Numbered from the stretch's first letter, positions 34,713 through 43,345 are shown. The stretch: 64,000 bases of DNA from Fodinibacter sp038330415 (GCA_038330415.1 JBBQNZ010000003.1:3777-67776); one strand, 5' to 3'. Made by a program: numbers and translations. Notes: generated by a model from the sequence alone, not told the origin.

Positions 34713-36194
34713 ATGGGAGCAGAGGTCGAGGCGCGCAGCTACAGCCGTGAGGAGCGCCAGCGCTATCGCGAGAAGGTGCGCCAGAACCTCGACGTGTTCG
34801 AGAAGATGCTCAACACCAGCTCGTTCGAGTTCGACAAGCCGATGACCGGGCTCGAGATCGAGCTCAACCTGGTCGACACCGACATGCAGCCGCACTTCCA
34901 CAACGCGACGGTGCTGCACGCGATCGCCGACGAGAGCTACCAGACCGAGCTCGCGCAGTACAACATCGAGCTCAACGTGCCGCCGCGCCCGCTGCCCGGC
35001 GACTCCGCCCTCGAGCTCGAGGGCGAGCTGCGCGACAGCCTCAACGCCGCCGACCGCGCGGCCAAGGAGGTGGGCAGCAAGATCGTCGCGATCGGCATCC
35101 TGCCCACGATCATGCCCGAGCACTACGAGGGCGAGTGGATCAGCGGCAACAACCGCTACACCGCCTTGAACGACTCGATCTTCGTCGCGCGCGGTGAGGA
35201 CATCTACCTCGACATCGAGGGCCCGACCGGCGAGCGGGTGGCCACCTACTGCGACTCGATCGCCCCCGAGTCGGCCTGCACGTCGGTGCAGCTGCACCTG
35301 CAGGTCGCCCCCAACGAGTTCGCCGCGCACTGGAACGCCGCCCAGGCCCTGTCCGCGCCGCAGGTGGCCCTGGCCGCGAACTCCCCGTTCTTCTTCGGCA
35401 AGCGGCTGCACGCCGAGACCCGCATCGAGCTCTTCAAGCAGGCCACCGACACCCGCCCGATCGAGCTGAAGAACCAGGGCGTGCGCCCCCGCGTCTTCTT
35501 CGGCGAGCGCTGGATCACCTCGATCTTCGACCTGTTCGAAGAGAACGCCCGCTACTTCCCGACCCTGCTCGCCGAGACCAGCGACGAGGACCCGATGGCC
35601 AAGCTCGAGGCCGGGATCGCACCCGAGCTGTCCGAGCTGCGGCTGCTCAACGGCACGGTCTACCGGTGGAACCGGCCGATCTACGACATCGTCGGCGGTA
35701 CCCCTCACCTGCGGGTCGAGAACCGCGTGCTGCCCGCCGGCCCCACCATCGTCGACACGCTCGCCAACGCCGCGTTCTACTACGGCGCGATCAGGACGCT
35801 GGCCAACGAGGACCGCCCGGTCTGGACGAAGATGAGCTTCGCCGCGTGCGAGGAGAACTTCCGACGCGCTGCTCGCGACGGCATCGACGCGCGCCTGTAC
35901 TGGCCCGGCTTCGGCGAGCTGTCCTCCGACGAGCTGGTGCTGCGCCACCTGCTCCCGCTCGCCCACGAGGGGTTGCACGACTGGGGCGTCTCGGATGCCG
36001 TGCGCGAGAGGTTCCTCGGCGTCATCGAGGGCCGGTGCAAGACCGGCGTCAACGGCGCCGAGTGGCAGAGCCGCACGGTTCAGTCGTTCGAGGATGCCGG
36101 GTGCGACCGCCGCGAGGCGCTGCGCCGGATGCTCGAGCAGTACACCGTTCACATGGACTCCAACGAGCCGGTGCACACCTGGCCGCTGCCCTGA
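34713..36194 (+). CDS. glutamate-cysteine ligase family (GCS2) protein
   Basis: Protein of 493 residues. It begins MGAEVEARSYSREERQRYRE, the conserved start of this actinobacterial group, so ATG 34713 is used rather than a frame-open start at 34656. Core: MTGLEIELNLVDTDMQP (the E-x-E metal/substrate site), TELAQYNIELNVPPRPLPGD, TSVQLHLQVAPNEFAAHWNA and LRVENRVLPAGPTIVDTLAN. Related enzymes join glutamate to an amine or cysteine with ATP. Organisms like this use mycothiol rather than glutathione, so the real acceptor is uncertain. Divergent from sbcD across 92 nt. Confidence 0.87.
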   Translation: MGAEVEARSYSREERQRYREKVRQNLDVFEKMLNTSSFEFDKPMTGLEIELNLVDTDMQPHFHNATVLHAIADESYQTELAQYNIELNVPPRPLPGDSALELEGELRDSLNAADRAAKEVGSKIVAIGILPTIMPEHYEGEWISGNNRYTALNDSIFVARGEDIYLDIEGPTGERVATYCDSIAPESACTSVQLHLQVAPNEFAAHWNAAQALSAPQVALAANSPFFFGKRLHAETRIELFKQATDTRPIELKNQGVRPRVFFGERWITSIFDLFEENARYFPTLLAETSDEDPMAKLEAGIAPELSELRLLNGTVYRWNRPIYDIVGGTPHLRVENRVLPAGPTIVDTLANAAFYYGAIRTLANEDRPVWTKMSFAACEENFRRAARDGIDARLYWPGFGELSSDELVLRHLLPLAHEGLHDWGVSDAVRERFLGVIEGRCKTGVNGAEWQSRTVQSFEDAGCDRREALRRMLEQYTVHMDSNEPVHTWPLP

Positions 36195-36216
36195 GGCGCG
36201 GCGTACGGTGGGGCGC

Positions 36217-36609
36217 ATGCTCGCGAGCTCCAAGGCCTTCAGCGGCATCGCGGTCAAGGACCTCGAAGACTCCAGACGCTTCTACGCCGACGTCCTCGGC
36301 CTGCAGGTCGACGAGAACGACATGGGCATGCTGGTGCTGCGCCTGGCCGGCGGCCGCTCGGTCCTGCTCTACCCCAAGCCCGACCACGTGCCGGCCACCT
36401 ACACCGTGCTCAACTTCCCGGTCGCCGACGTCACCGCCACCGTGACGGGCCTGAACGAGCGCGGGGTGGCCTTCGAGCACTACGAGGGCACTCAGGCGCA
36501 GACCGACGACGACGGCGTCTTCCGCAAGGGTGGGCCGCTCATCGCCTGGTTCACCGACCCGTCGGGCAACGTCCTGTCCGTGATCGAGGGACCCGGCCTC
36601 GACGGCTGA
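36217..36609 (+). CDS. VOC (glyoxalase/bleomycin-resistance) family protein
   Basis: Protein of 130 residues with two beta-alpha-beta-beta-beta units: SKAFSGIAVKDLEDSRRFYA, DVLGLQVDENDMGMLVLRLA; YTVLNFPVADVTATVTGLNE, RGVAFEHYEG, and FTDPSGNVLSVIEG. The first metal His of glyoxalase I is replaced (IAVKDL), so a role in lyase chemistry is doubtful; dioxygenase-like or binding functions are possible. It starts 22 nt after the ligase gene and is probably cotranscribed with it. Confidence 0.88.
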   Translation: MLASSKAFSGIAVKDLEDSRRFYADVLGLQVDENDMGMLVLRLAGGRSVLLYPKPDHVPATYTVLNFPVADVTATVTGLNERGVAFEHYEGTQAQTDDDGVFRKGGPLIAWFTDPSGNVLSVIEGPGLDG

Positions 36610-36631
36610 GCTCAGCCCGCGGTCCGATGGC

Positions 36632-37249
36632 TCACTGCGCGGCCTCGTTCCACGACCGCACGGCCGGCACCCCGCGCTCGTGGTCGAGCACACAGACCGC
36701 GCCGGCGTCGAGCAGCAGCTGCGCGCCGAACCGGGCGTCCTGCCGGAGGTAGGTGGCCGCGAGGATGCGCAGCAGGTGCCCATGAGCCACCAGCGCCACG
36801 TCGCCGCGCTGCAGCGCCTCGGCGACCCGGCCCAGCACCCGGGAGGCCCGCGCCGCGACCTCCTCGACGGTCTCGCCCGGTGTGTCGCCCGGCACCACTC
36901 CGTCGCCGAACACCGTCCACCTCGCGTTGCCGAGGTCCTCGCGGATCTCGCTCGTCGTGCGCCCCTCGTACCCGCCGTAGTCCCACTCCACGAGGTCGTC
37001 GTCGGCGCCCGGGTCGAGCCCGGCCAGCTCGGCGGTGCGGCGGGCGCGCGCGAGCGGCGAGCAGAGCACCAAGGTGAAGTCGAAGCCGGCCAGGCGAGGT
37101 GCGAGCCGCCGGGCGTCGCGCTCGCCGTTCTCGGTCAGGGGAAGGTCGGTGCGCCCGGTGTGCCGGCCGTCGCGGCTCCACTCGGTCTCACCGTGGCGGA
37201 GCAGGACGAGACGGCCGGTCGGGTCGGCTGCTGGCGGCATGGGGACCAC
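36632..37249 (-). CDS. histidine phosphatase (phosphoglycerate mutase-like) family protein
   Basis: Protein of 205 residues. Catalytic motif LVLLRHGETEWSRDGRHTGR (RHG), GRTDLPLTENGERDARRLAP, the acidic EWDYGGYEGRTTSEIRE and the second His in VALVAHGHLLRILAATYLRQ. The EWDYGxYEGxT form is shared with actinobacterial acid phosphatases of the GpgP/SixA-like groups, so it probably acts on a small phosphorylated metabolite. It starts at ATG 37249, 29 nt from the divergent 49-aa gene. Confidence 0.92.
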   Translation of the reverse strand: MVPMPPAADPTGRLVLLRHGETEWSRDGRHTGRTDLPLTENGERDARRLAPRLAGFDFTLVLCSPLARARRTAELAGLDPGADDDLVEWDYGGYEGRTTSEIREDLGNARWTVFGDGVVPGDTPGETVEEVAARASRVLGRVAEALQRGDVALVAHGHLLRILAATYLRQDARFGAQLLLDAGAVCVLDHERGVPAVRSWNEAAQ

Positions 37250-37278
37250 TGTGGCACCCCGATGGAAGGATGGGCGGT

Positions 37279-37428
37279 ATGCGGTCCAATGTCGTCTGCC
37301 TGCCGGCCGTGAACGTCGGCGGCCGCTTCATGAAGATGGCCGCGCTGCGCCTGGCGCGCACCCGACGCACGACCACCTGGCGCGACCTCAACGTGGTCCG
37401 CGCCATCGACGAGAAGTGGGGAGCCTGA
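37279..37428 (+). CDS. 49-residue protein coupled to the OsmC gene
   Basis: Short open frame from ATG 37279: MRSNVVCLPAVNVGGRFMKM followed by a basic, Arg/Thr-rich segment (RLARTRRTTTWRDLNVVRAI) and DEKWGA. Its TGA overlaps the ATG of the OsmC gene (TGATG), so it could be a coupled leader or a true small protein. The Arg-rich middle could bind nucleic acid, which is guesswork. No family recognised. Confidence 0.5.
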   Translation: MRSNVVCLPAVNVGGRFMKMAALRLARTRRTTTWRDLNVVRAIDEKWGA

Positions 37429-37880
37429 TGGCCCAGCAGCACGAGCAGGAGACCGGCGGGACCGGCCCCGGCCACCGCAGCATCCAGATGAGCCGCACCG
37501 GCACAGGCACCTACCTGGTGACCAACGCACGCGGCGGCACGATGAGCATCGGGTCGGGGGAGTCCGACGACTTCACCCCGGTCGAGCTGCTGCTCACCGC
37601 GATCGGCGGGTGCAGCGCGATCGACGTCGACTTCATCACGAGCCGGCTGGCCGAGCCCACCGAGTTCACGGTCACCACCGAGGGTGAGAAGTTGCGCGAC
37701 GAGCACGGCAACCGCATGGGCGAGATCGAGGTGACCTTCCGCGTGCGGTTCCCGGAGGGCGACGACGGCGACCGGGCCCGCGAGCGGTTGCCACGCGCGA
37801 TCGCCCAGAGCCACGACCGCCTGTGCACCGTGAGCCGCAGCGTGCAGCTCGGCACGCCCATCCACATGCGCGAGGACTGA
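37428..37880 (+). CDS. OsmC/Ohr-family protein
   Basis: Protein of 150 residues. The peroxidatic-type cysteines are in place: Cys62 in LLLTAIGGCSAIDVDFI and Cys133 in SHDRLCTVSRSV, with the conserved helix between. OsmC/Ohr proteins reduce organic hydroperoxides with dithiol (often lipoyl) electrons. The D-F-T-P-V-E-L-L-L motif fits the YhfA/OsmC subgroup. It overlaps the upstream 49-aa frame by one base and is followed 7 nt later by a membrane-protein gene. Confidence 0.9.
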   Translation: MAQQHEQETGGTGPGHRSIQMSRTGTGTYLVTNARGGTMSIGSGESDDFTPVELLLTAIGGCSAIDVDFITSRLAEPTEFTVTTEGEKLRDEHGNRMGEIEVTFRVRFPEGDDGDRARERLPRAIAQSHDRLCTVSRSVQLGTPIHMRED

Positions 37881-37887
37881 GCCGCCG

Positions 37888-38736
37888 GTGGAGCCGGACC
37901 CGGCCCTGGCGGCCGTCAAGACCTACAACTACCTGCGCATCGCCCTGGCCGCCATGGTGCTGCTGCTCTACACCTCCGTCGTGCTGGAGTGGTGGGCCGC
38001 GGGCCGCTGCCTGCAGCCGTCGATCAGCGCGTACTACTTCACGCCGGTGCACGCGGTGTTCATCGGCGTGCTGGTCACGATCGGGGTCTGCCTGGTCGCG
38101 CTGAAGGGCAACACCGACGGCGAGGACGTCCTGATGAACCTCGCCGGGATGCTGGCCCCGGGCGTCGCGTTCATCCCCACCCTGGCCGTTCCGGGGTGCG
38201 GCTCCACGGAACTGCTCTCTCCCGACATCCCCGCGTGGGTCACCAACAACATGCCGGCCCTGTTCGTCACCGCTGCGGTCGTCGGCGTCGCGGCCGTCGT
38301 GATCACCCGGCGGCAGGGTGGGTTCGCCCGCCTCAGCACCGTCGACCGGATCGGGGCGGCCCTGACGGTGGTGGTGCTCGGCGGGGGAGTCGTGTGGTTC
38401 GTCGTCGCCCGCGACAGCTTCATCGCGCACGGTCACGACGCCGCCGCCATCCCGATGTTCCTGTCGATCGTGGGTGTCGTCTGGCTCAACTCGCGCGACG
38501 TGCAGACCGCCGTGCGCCAGGGGTCCGCGCCGTCGACCCACGCCCGTTACGTCGCCGTGTACCGGATGATCGCGGTCACGATGCTCGTCGCGCTCGCGGC
38601 CACCGTGGCCATCAACCTCGCGACGTCGTCGACCACGCTGGTGTTCTGGGTGGAGGTCGTGCTCATCACGCTCTTCGCGGTCTTCTGGCTGGTGCAGACC
38701 ATCGAGCTCTGGAACCGCGGGCTTCGCCGAACGTGA
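37888..38736 (+). CDS. seven-helix membrane protein of unknown function
   Basis: Protein of 282 residues with about seven hydrophobic helices: YNYLRIALAAMVLLLYTSVV, VHAVFIGVLVTIGVCLVAL, LAGMLAPGVAFIPTLAV, NNMPALFVTAAVVGVAAVVI, ALTVVVLGGGVVWFVVAR, YRMIAVTMLVALAATVAINL and VVLITLFAVFWLVQTIELW. Polar residues recur at helix ends (SISAYYFTPVHAVFIG; KGNTDGEDVLMNLAG). The layout is reminiscent of receptor- or ceramidase-like seven-helix families, but I cannot assign it. Starts at GTG 37888, 7 nt after the OsmC gene. Confidence 0.72.
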   Translation: MEPDPALAAVKTYNYLRIALAAMVLLLYTSVVLEWWAAGRCLQPSISAYYFTPVHAVFIGVLVTIGVCLVALKGNTDGEDVLMNLAGMLAPGVAFIPTLAVPGCGSTELLSPDIPAWVTNNMPALFVTAAVVGVAAVVITRRQGGFARLSTVDRIGAALTVVVLGGGVVWFVVARDSFIAHGHDAAAIPMFLSIVGVVWLNSRDVQTAVRQGSAPSTHARYVAVYRMIAVTMLVALAATVAINLATSSTTLVFWVEVVLITLFAVFWLVQTIELWNRGLRRT

Positions 38737-38780
38737 CCCGGCTGCGGCGCACCTCGGCCCCTCGCCCCTATCGTTGGCGC

Positions 38781-39401
38781 ATGGCTCGCTACCTCGACGT
38801 GCACCCGGTCGACCCGCAGCCCCGCGCCATCGCCCAGGCGGTGGAGGTGCTGCGCGAGGGCGGCCTGATCGCCTACCCGACCGACTCCGGCTTCGCGCTC
38901 GGGGCGATGATGGGCAACCAGTCGGGCAAGGACCGCATCCGCGAGATCCGCCGGCTCGACGACCGGCACCATTACACGCTGATCTGCCGCGACTTCGCCC
39001 AGCTCGGCCAGCTCGTGCACGTCGACAACGCGGTCTTCCGAGCTGTCAAGGCGTCCACGCCCGGCCCGTTCACCTTCATCCTGCCGGCGACCCACGAGGT
39101 GCCCCGGCGGGTGCAACATCCGAAGAAGCGCACCATCGGTGTGCGCATCCCCGACCACCCGGTGGTGCGGGCGCTGCTCGCCGAGCTCGGTGAGCCGCTG
39201 CTCTCCTCGACCCTGATGCTCCCCGGCGAGGACGAGCCGATGACCGACGGCTGGGCGGTCAAGGAGCAGCTCGACCACGTCGTCGACGTCGTCATCGACT
39301 CGGGGGAGTGTGGCAGCGAGCCCACCACGGTCGTCGACTTCTCCGGCGGAGCGGCCGAGGTGGTGCGGGTGGGGTCCGGCGACCCCTCGCGCTTCGAGTG
39401 A
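38781..39401 (+). CDS. YciO/YrdC/Sua5-family protein (threonylcarbamoyl-AMP synthase-like)
   Basis: Protein of 206 residues. VEVLREGGLIAYPTDSGFAL, KDRIREIRRLDDRHHYTLIC, KASTPGPFTFILPATHEVPR, KKRTIGVRIPDHPVVRALLA and ELGEPLLSSTLML show the YrdC nucleotide-binding fold. The TDSGFALG form and lack of the Sua5 extension are typical of YciO rather than the TsaC housekeeping enzyme, so tRNA t6A synthesis is not assured. Transcribed with or shortly after the membrane-protein gene (44-nt gap). Confidence 0.9.
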   Translation: MARYLDVHPVDPQPRAIAQAVEVLREGGLIAYPTDSGFALGAMMGNQSGKDRIREIRRLDDRHHYTLICRDFAQLGQLVHVDNAVFRAVKASTPGPFTFILPATHEVPRRVQHPKKRTIGVRIPDHPVVRALLAELGEPLLSSTLMLPGEDEPMTDGWAVKEQLDHVVDVVIDSGECGSEPTTVVDFSGGAAEVVRVGSGDPSRFE

Positions 39402-39408
39402 CTCCGGC

Positions 39409-40254
39409 CTAGGACGCCGCGGCGCTGCGGGCCGCGGCCCGCAGCTCGGTGAGCACCCGCGCGTCGATGCCGCCGGGGGAGCGGCGGGTCTCGAGGTTGA
39501 CCTCCGACATCCAGGCCTCGAGGGCCGCGTCCACGTCACCCCCGTGGATGCCGCGCCCCACCGCGGTCAGCAGCGTCGCCACCTCGTCGCGCCGTTCGCC
39601 CTGGAGCGGCTCGACATCCTCGGGGCCGCCGAAGAGCAGCGTGGACAGGTCGTGCAGGCGGGCGAGCTCGTGCGGCGCGTCGGGGTGGTCGTCGACCCTC
39701 AGGTCGGCGAGCACGCCGCAGGCGTCGTAGCCGGCGCCCGGGGCGTGCGCGAGGATCGCCGCGCTCTGCCGGCCGCGGGAGTCGCCGCCGGCGGCGTCCC
39801 CGGCCAGGAGGGTGGCCACCAGCCGGGCGTCGAAGGGCTGGCCCGCGCTGCCGAGCCACGCCGCCTCCATCGCCTGGACCACCTCGGGGCCGGTGAGGAT
39901 GTTGCCCTGGATCGCGTAGGCCGTGTGCCCGTCGCCGCCGGCGACCCCGCCGGCCCAGCTGAGGCAGCCCTCGCCGGTGAAGGTGGCCGCACCGGTGGGC
40001 CCGACCGCCCCGACCTGGCGCTGAGCCCGGCCGTCGTCACCCGCCACGGCGCCCGCCAGGGCCGCGTCGACCTGCGTGCCTGCCGCGAGGGCATCGAGCA
40101 CCTCGTCGAGGTAGGCGACCCGGGCGAGCGACTGCGTCGCCACCGCGCCGACGCCGGGACGCACGGCGGGCACCACCGACCCGACCGCGAGGAACTTGCT
40201 GGCGACGGCGACGCCCCAGGCATCCCCGTCCCGGGCGGCGATCGAGAAGGTCAT
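39409..40254 (-). CDS. DUF1028 (Ntn-hydrolase-like) protein
   Basis: Protein of 281 residues beginning MTFSIAARDGDAWGVAVASK, the family's usual N-terminus. Further conserved parts: FLAVGSVVPAVRPGVGAVAT, GDDGRAQRQVGAVGPTGAAT, GCLSWAGGVAGGDGHTAYAI, QGNILTGPEVVQAM. The fold resembles N-terminal-nucleophile amidohydrolases; Ser4 in the fourth strand position may matter. Function unknown. It lies directly downstream of the broken ferric-reductase-like gene on the same strand (21-nt gap). Confidence 0.9.
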   Translation of the reverse strand: MTFSIAARDGDAWGVAVASKFLAVGSVVPAVRPGVGAVATQSLARVAYLDEVLDALAAGTQVDAALAGAVAGDDGRAQRQVGAVGPTGAATFTGEGCLSWAGGVAGGDGHTAYAIQGNILTGPEVVQAMEAAWLGSAGQPFDARLVATLLAGDAAGGDSRGRQSAAILAHAPGAGYDACGVLADLRVDDHPDAPHELARLHDLSTLLFGGPEDVEPLQGERRDEVATLLTAVGRGIHGGDVDAALEAWMSEVNLETRRSPGGIDARVLTELRAAARSAAAS

Positions 40255-40275
40255 GCCTGACAGGTTAGGGCCCGC

Positions 40276-41440
40276 TCACACCACGTCGAAGAGCTCGGTG
40301 TGGATGCGTCGCCCCGGCACCCCCCGGTCGCTGATGATCCGGGTGGAGGCCGCGACCATCGGCCCGGGCCCGCAGCTGAAGTAGTCCACCGACTGCGCCC
40401 CGCGGCGGCGGTGGAGGGCCTGCTCGAGCACCTCCTGGGTGAAGCGGCCGACCTGGCCATCCCAGTCGTCGGGCGCCGCGGGTCGGCGACGTCGGCCAGG
40501 GTGCGCAGCATGCTGAGCATCGGGGTGATGCCGACCCCTCCGGCGATCATGACGAACCGGTCGGAGGTCAGCCCGTCGAGGGTGAACGACCCGTGCGGGC
40601 CGTCGAGGAACACGTTGCGTCCCCGGCGCAGGCCGGCGACGAGCTCACTGAAGTCACCGATGCCCTTGATGGTGAACTCCTTGCGCCACGGCTCGGTCGC
40701 GGCGGACGCGATCGTGAACGGGTGCTCCTCGAAGACGAACGGCGAGGTGCCGATCTTCAGCCAGGCGAACTGGCCGGGGCGGAACTCCACCCCGTCGTGC
40801 CCCGCCGCGTTCAGCACCAGGGTGACGGCCGTCGGGGACTCCCGACGCACCTCACTCACGACGTACCTGTTCCGGCGGGAGCGCAACGGTCGCCAGACCC
40901 AGCGGTGGGCCACGGCCAGCAGCATGGCCACCCCGATCGCGACGAACCACCCCGCGCCTCCGGGTAGCGGGTCAGGTCGCCCAGCCAGAGCACGTGCAGG
41001 CTCAGGGTCGCGATGCTCGCGGCCCAGACCCGCGGGGGCGAGGAGCGCAGGTCCAGCAGGGCAAGGCCGGGCCCGGGGCGCAGCAGCACGGCCACGACGT
41101 GCACGAGCACCAGCGCCACCACGGTGAGGGCCAGCGCCCGGTGGCCGCGCAGCACTCGTTCGACCCCGAGGTCGCCGGTCAGTGGCCAGAACCGGCTCGG
41201 GAGCACGAAGGTGAGCACGAGCGGCGACGCCGCGGCGAGCGCCGTGCTGAGGGAGACCCAGCGCGCGATGCCCTGGTGGGCGTACTCAGGCGCCGACCAG
41301 AGCGCCCACAGCGGCACCATGACCGCGGCCGCCACCAGCAGCGCCCAGAGGACAGGAGCGATCCGACGACGTGCTGCGCCTCCCCCCGACCTGTCCGCAG
41401 CCGCCGTCCGCCGATGGAGTGAGAGGCCACTGGGCACCAT
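40276..41440 (-). pseudogene. broken ferric-reductase-like flavocytochrome
   Basis: Transmembrane-plus-FNR protein of which all main parts are recognisable but not in one frame. Frame one: APVLWALLVAAAVMVPLWAL ... GHRALALTVVALVLVHVVAV ... LHVLWLGDLTRY (ferric-reductase membrane domain with haem His). A frameshift near 40955 then leads to GWFVAIGVAMLLAVAHRWVW, FRPGQFAWLKIGTSPFVFEE and MIAGGVGITPMLSMLRTLAD. There about 40 residues of the NAD domain are missing, and a third frame continues WDGQVGRFTQEVLEQ ... YFSCGPGPMVAAS ... RRIHTELFDVV to a stop at 40276. Two independent lesions make it a pseudogene. Confidence 0.82.
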
Positions 41441-41545
41441 CCTCAAAGGGGGAGGTGCCAGAGCGTAGGGACGGCGTGGGAGGCGAATACCAATCGTGCG
41501 TCAAGGCAACCCCAAATACCCTTGGTCCGCAGGGCGCGGGCCGGT

Positions 41546-41965
41546 TCAGGTGCTACGCACCCGGTTGTTGCGCGCGCCGTGCTCGAGCTCGGCCTCGCCG
41601 AGCAGCTCGAGCACCGGGGTGACGTAGTTGGCGAACCGTCCGCGGTAGCCCTTGCGCAGGCCGTAGTAGCCGCGAACCGGGTTGTCGTCGCTACGGGCCC
41701 AGGCCTCGACGGTGCCGTCCTTGACGGGCTTGCCCTCGTCGGCGTTGCCCAGGGGCACCCAGTCGCCGCGCTCGCGCAGCATGGAGGCCAAGTCGTCGAC
41801 CGCGGACAGGTGGTAGGACAGCGTGGTGGTGCCCACCCGCACGACGAGGGCCGGGGGGTCGGCGGCCTCGTCGCGCCACGCGGTGTAGCTGGAGGTCTGC
41901 GACGGGGTCTGCAGCACCCAGGGGTCGTCGGGGGTTCCGTTGCCGTAGGTGACGTCGTCGGCCAT
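41546..41965 (-). CDS. DUF6855 family protein
   Basis: Protein of 139 residues: GTPDDPWVLQTPSQTSSYTA, WRDEAADPPALVVRVGTTTL, LRERGDWVPLGNADEGKPVK, DGTVEAWARSDDNPVRGYYG, LRKGYRGRFANYVTPVLELL, HGARNNRVR. This is a recurrent actinobacterial family of unknown function, apparently cytosolic. It is divergent from a WYL/HTH regulator with a perfect palindrome between, so it is the likely target of that regulator. Confidence 0.82.
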   Translation of the reverse strand: MADDVTYGNGTPDDPWVLQTPSQTSSYTAWRDEAADPPALVVRVGTTTLSYHLSAVDDLASMLRERGDWVPLGNADEGKPVKDGTVEAWARSDDNPVRGYYGLRKGYRGRFANYVTPVLELLGEAELEHGARNNRVRST

Positions 41966-42011
41966 GAGGGGCTCCTTCTGCGGTGGTGTCGCTGCGGACG
42001 CTAACAGCCCT

Positions 42012-42034
42012 AAGGTGACGTCTAGTGTCACCTT
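42012..42034. promoter_or_regulatory. operator between DUF6855 and HTH/WYL regulator
   Basis: Perfect 8-bp arms AAGGTGAC (42012-42019) and GTCACCTT (42027-42034) with spacer GTCTAGT. Located in the 85-nt divergent gap, 16 nt upstream of the regulator GTG and 46 nt from the DUF6855 start. Its symmetry and place indicate joint control of both genes. Confidence 0.7.
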
Positions 42035-42050
42035 TGATTCGGGAGGTCCG

Positions 42051-42668
42051 GTGCGCGCCTCGCGGCTGCTCCTCGAGCTGCTCCTGCTGCAGAACCGCGG
42101 CCGGATGACGGCCGCCGAGCTGGCCGGCGAGCTGGGCGTCAGCCGGCGCACCGTGCTGCGCGACATCGACGCCCTGGGGGAGGCGGGTCTGCCGGTCATC
42201 GTCCACCGCGGGTCGCAAGGAGGCTTCGAGCTGGGCTTCAACCACCGCACCCGGCTCACCGGCCTGGCGAGTGACGAGGCCGAGGCGCTGGGGGTGCTCC
42301 TCGCCGCACCGGTACCCGAGCTGGCCGAGCTGGGCCTGGCGGATGCCGCGGCCCGCGCCCGCTCGAAGCTGGTGGAGTCGCTGCCCGACCCCGTGCGCGC
42401 CACGGTGCGGCGGTCGCAGGACCGGGTGCGGTTCGTCGGTGGCGGCGCTGCGAGCGACCCGGACCCCAGGGTGCGGGCGCTGGCCGAGGCGATCCGCGGT
42501 CGCCGGGTGGTGCGCCTCGACGCGCGGTCGCGGGCACCGGTGGTCGTGCACCCGGTCAGGCTGCTGCGGTTCAGCGACGAGTGGGCCGTGGCTGATGAGA
42601 ACACGCCCGATTCCGCTGTGCCGCAACGGCTCTGGGGCACCGTGAACGTGTCGGCGTTGAGGTACTAG
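42051..42668 (+). CDS. HTH/WYL-type transcriptional regulator (YafY-like, short)
   Basis: Regulator of 205 residues with GTG start after GGGAGG. DNA-binding: RLLLELLLLQNRGRMTAAEL, AGELGVSRRTVLRDIDALGE, AGLPVIVHRGSQGGFELGF. The DeoR-like HTH and wing are complete. A ligand-binding WYL region follows but is shortened: DPRVRALAEAIRGRRVVRLD then VVVHPVRLLRFSDEWAVADE, without the full WYL module of 300-residue homologues. It probably controls itself and the DUF6855 gene. Its stop overlaps that of the convergent methyltransferase gene (CTAG). Confidence 0.88.
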   Translation: MRASRLLLELLLLQNRGRMTAAELAGELGVSRRTVLRDIDALGEAGLPVIVHRGSQGGFELGFNHRTRLTGLASDEAEALGVLLAAPVPELAELGLADAAARARSKLVESLPDPVRATVRRSQDRVRFVGGGAASDPDPRVRALAEAIRGRRVVRLDARSRAPVVVHPVRLLRFSDEWAVADENTPDSAVPQRLWGTVNVSALRY

Positions 42669-43345
42669 TGCTCGCCAGCCCGGCGGAAGAGGCCGACCCA
42701 GGCATCGAGCCCGCCGCGGCGCAGCGGGTGCGGCCCCCGGCTCAACGACACCAGCGCGACGTCCCCGTCGGCGAACGACTCCATCTCGGCCCGGGTGACC
42801 AGCCACGGCGGTCCGTCGTCCTCGGGGGCGTCGTCCTCGTGCACGAACTGCACCGCCAGCAGCTCACCGCCCGGCGCGAGCAGCGAGCGGATGCCGTGCA
42901 CGGCACGAGCGCGCAGCGGCCGGGGGAGGGCCTGCACGGTGAACACGTCGACGACCAGGTCAAAGGCGCCCACCAGGTCGGCGGGCAGGTCGAGGAGGTC
43001 GGCGACCCGGTAGTCGACGGCGCTGCGGGGGTGCCGTGCCCGGGCCAGCTCGACGGCGGAGGGCGCCAGGTCGAAGGCGACGGTGCGGTAGCCGCGTGAG
43101 GCGAGCAGCTCGGCATCCGCCCCGAGTCCGGCACCGACGACGACGGCGCGCCGCCCTGCTGCCTCGCCCGCGGCCTCGACGAGGGCGAGCACCGGGGGGT
43201 AGGGCGCGGTGCGGTCCCACGGCAGGTCGACCTCGTCGCGTGCGGCGGCCGACCACAGCTCCTCGAACCAGCGGATGGGCTCGCCGTCGGCCGCGGCGTC
43301 GCCGGCCAGCCGATCCGCCTCGACGTCCCAGTCCCGTGACCCCAT
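42665..43345 (-). CDS. class I SAM-dependent methyltransferase
   Basis: Protein of 226 residues starting MGSRDWDVEADRLAGDAAAD. SAM-binding: RAVVVGAGLGADAELLASRG (motif I), YRTVAFDLAPSAVELARARH (motif II), DLLDLPADLVGAFDLVVDVF, then ALPRPLRARAVHGIRSLLAP and GGELLAVQFVHEDD. The acidic PxxxGPPWLVTRAEMESF end resembles thiopurine-methyltransferase-like small-molecule methyltransferases. Substrate unknown. ATG 43345 is chosen over one 21 nt upstream because the conserved WFEELW region then starts at normal distance. Confidence 0.88.
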   Translation of the reverse strand: MGSRDWDVEADRLAGDAAADGEPIRWFEELWSAAARDEVDLPWDRTAPYPPVLALVEAAGEAAGRRAVVVGAGLGADAELLASRGYRTVAFDLAPSAVELARARHPRSAVDYRVADLLDLPADLVGAFDLVVDVFTVQALPRPLRARAVHGIRSLLAPGGELLAVQFVHEDDAPEDDGPPWLVTRAEMESFADGDVALVSLSRGPHPLRRGGLDAWVGLFRRAGEH

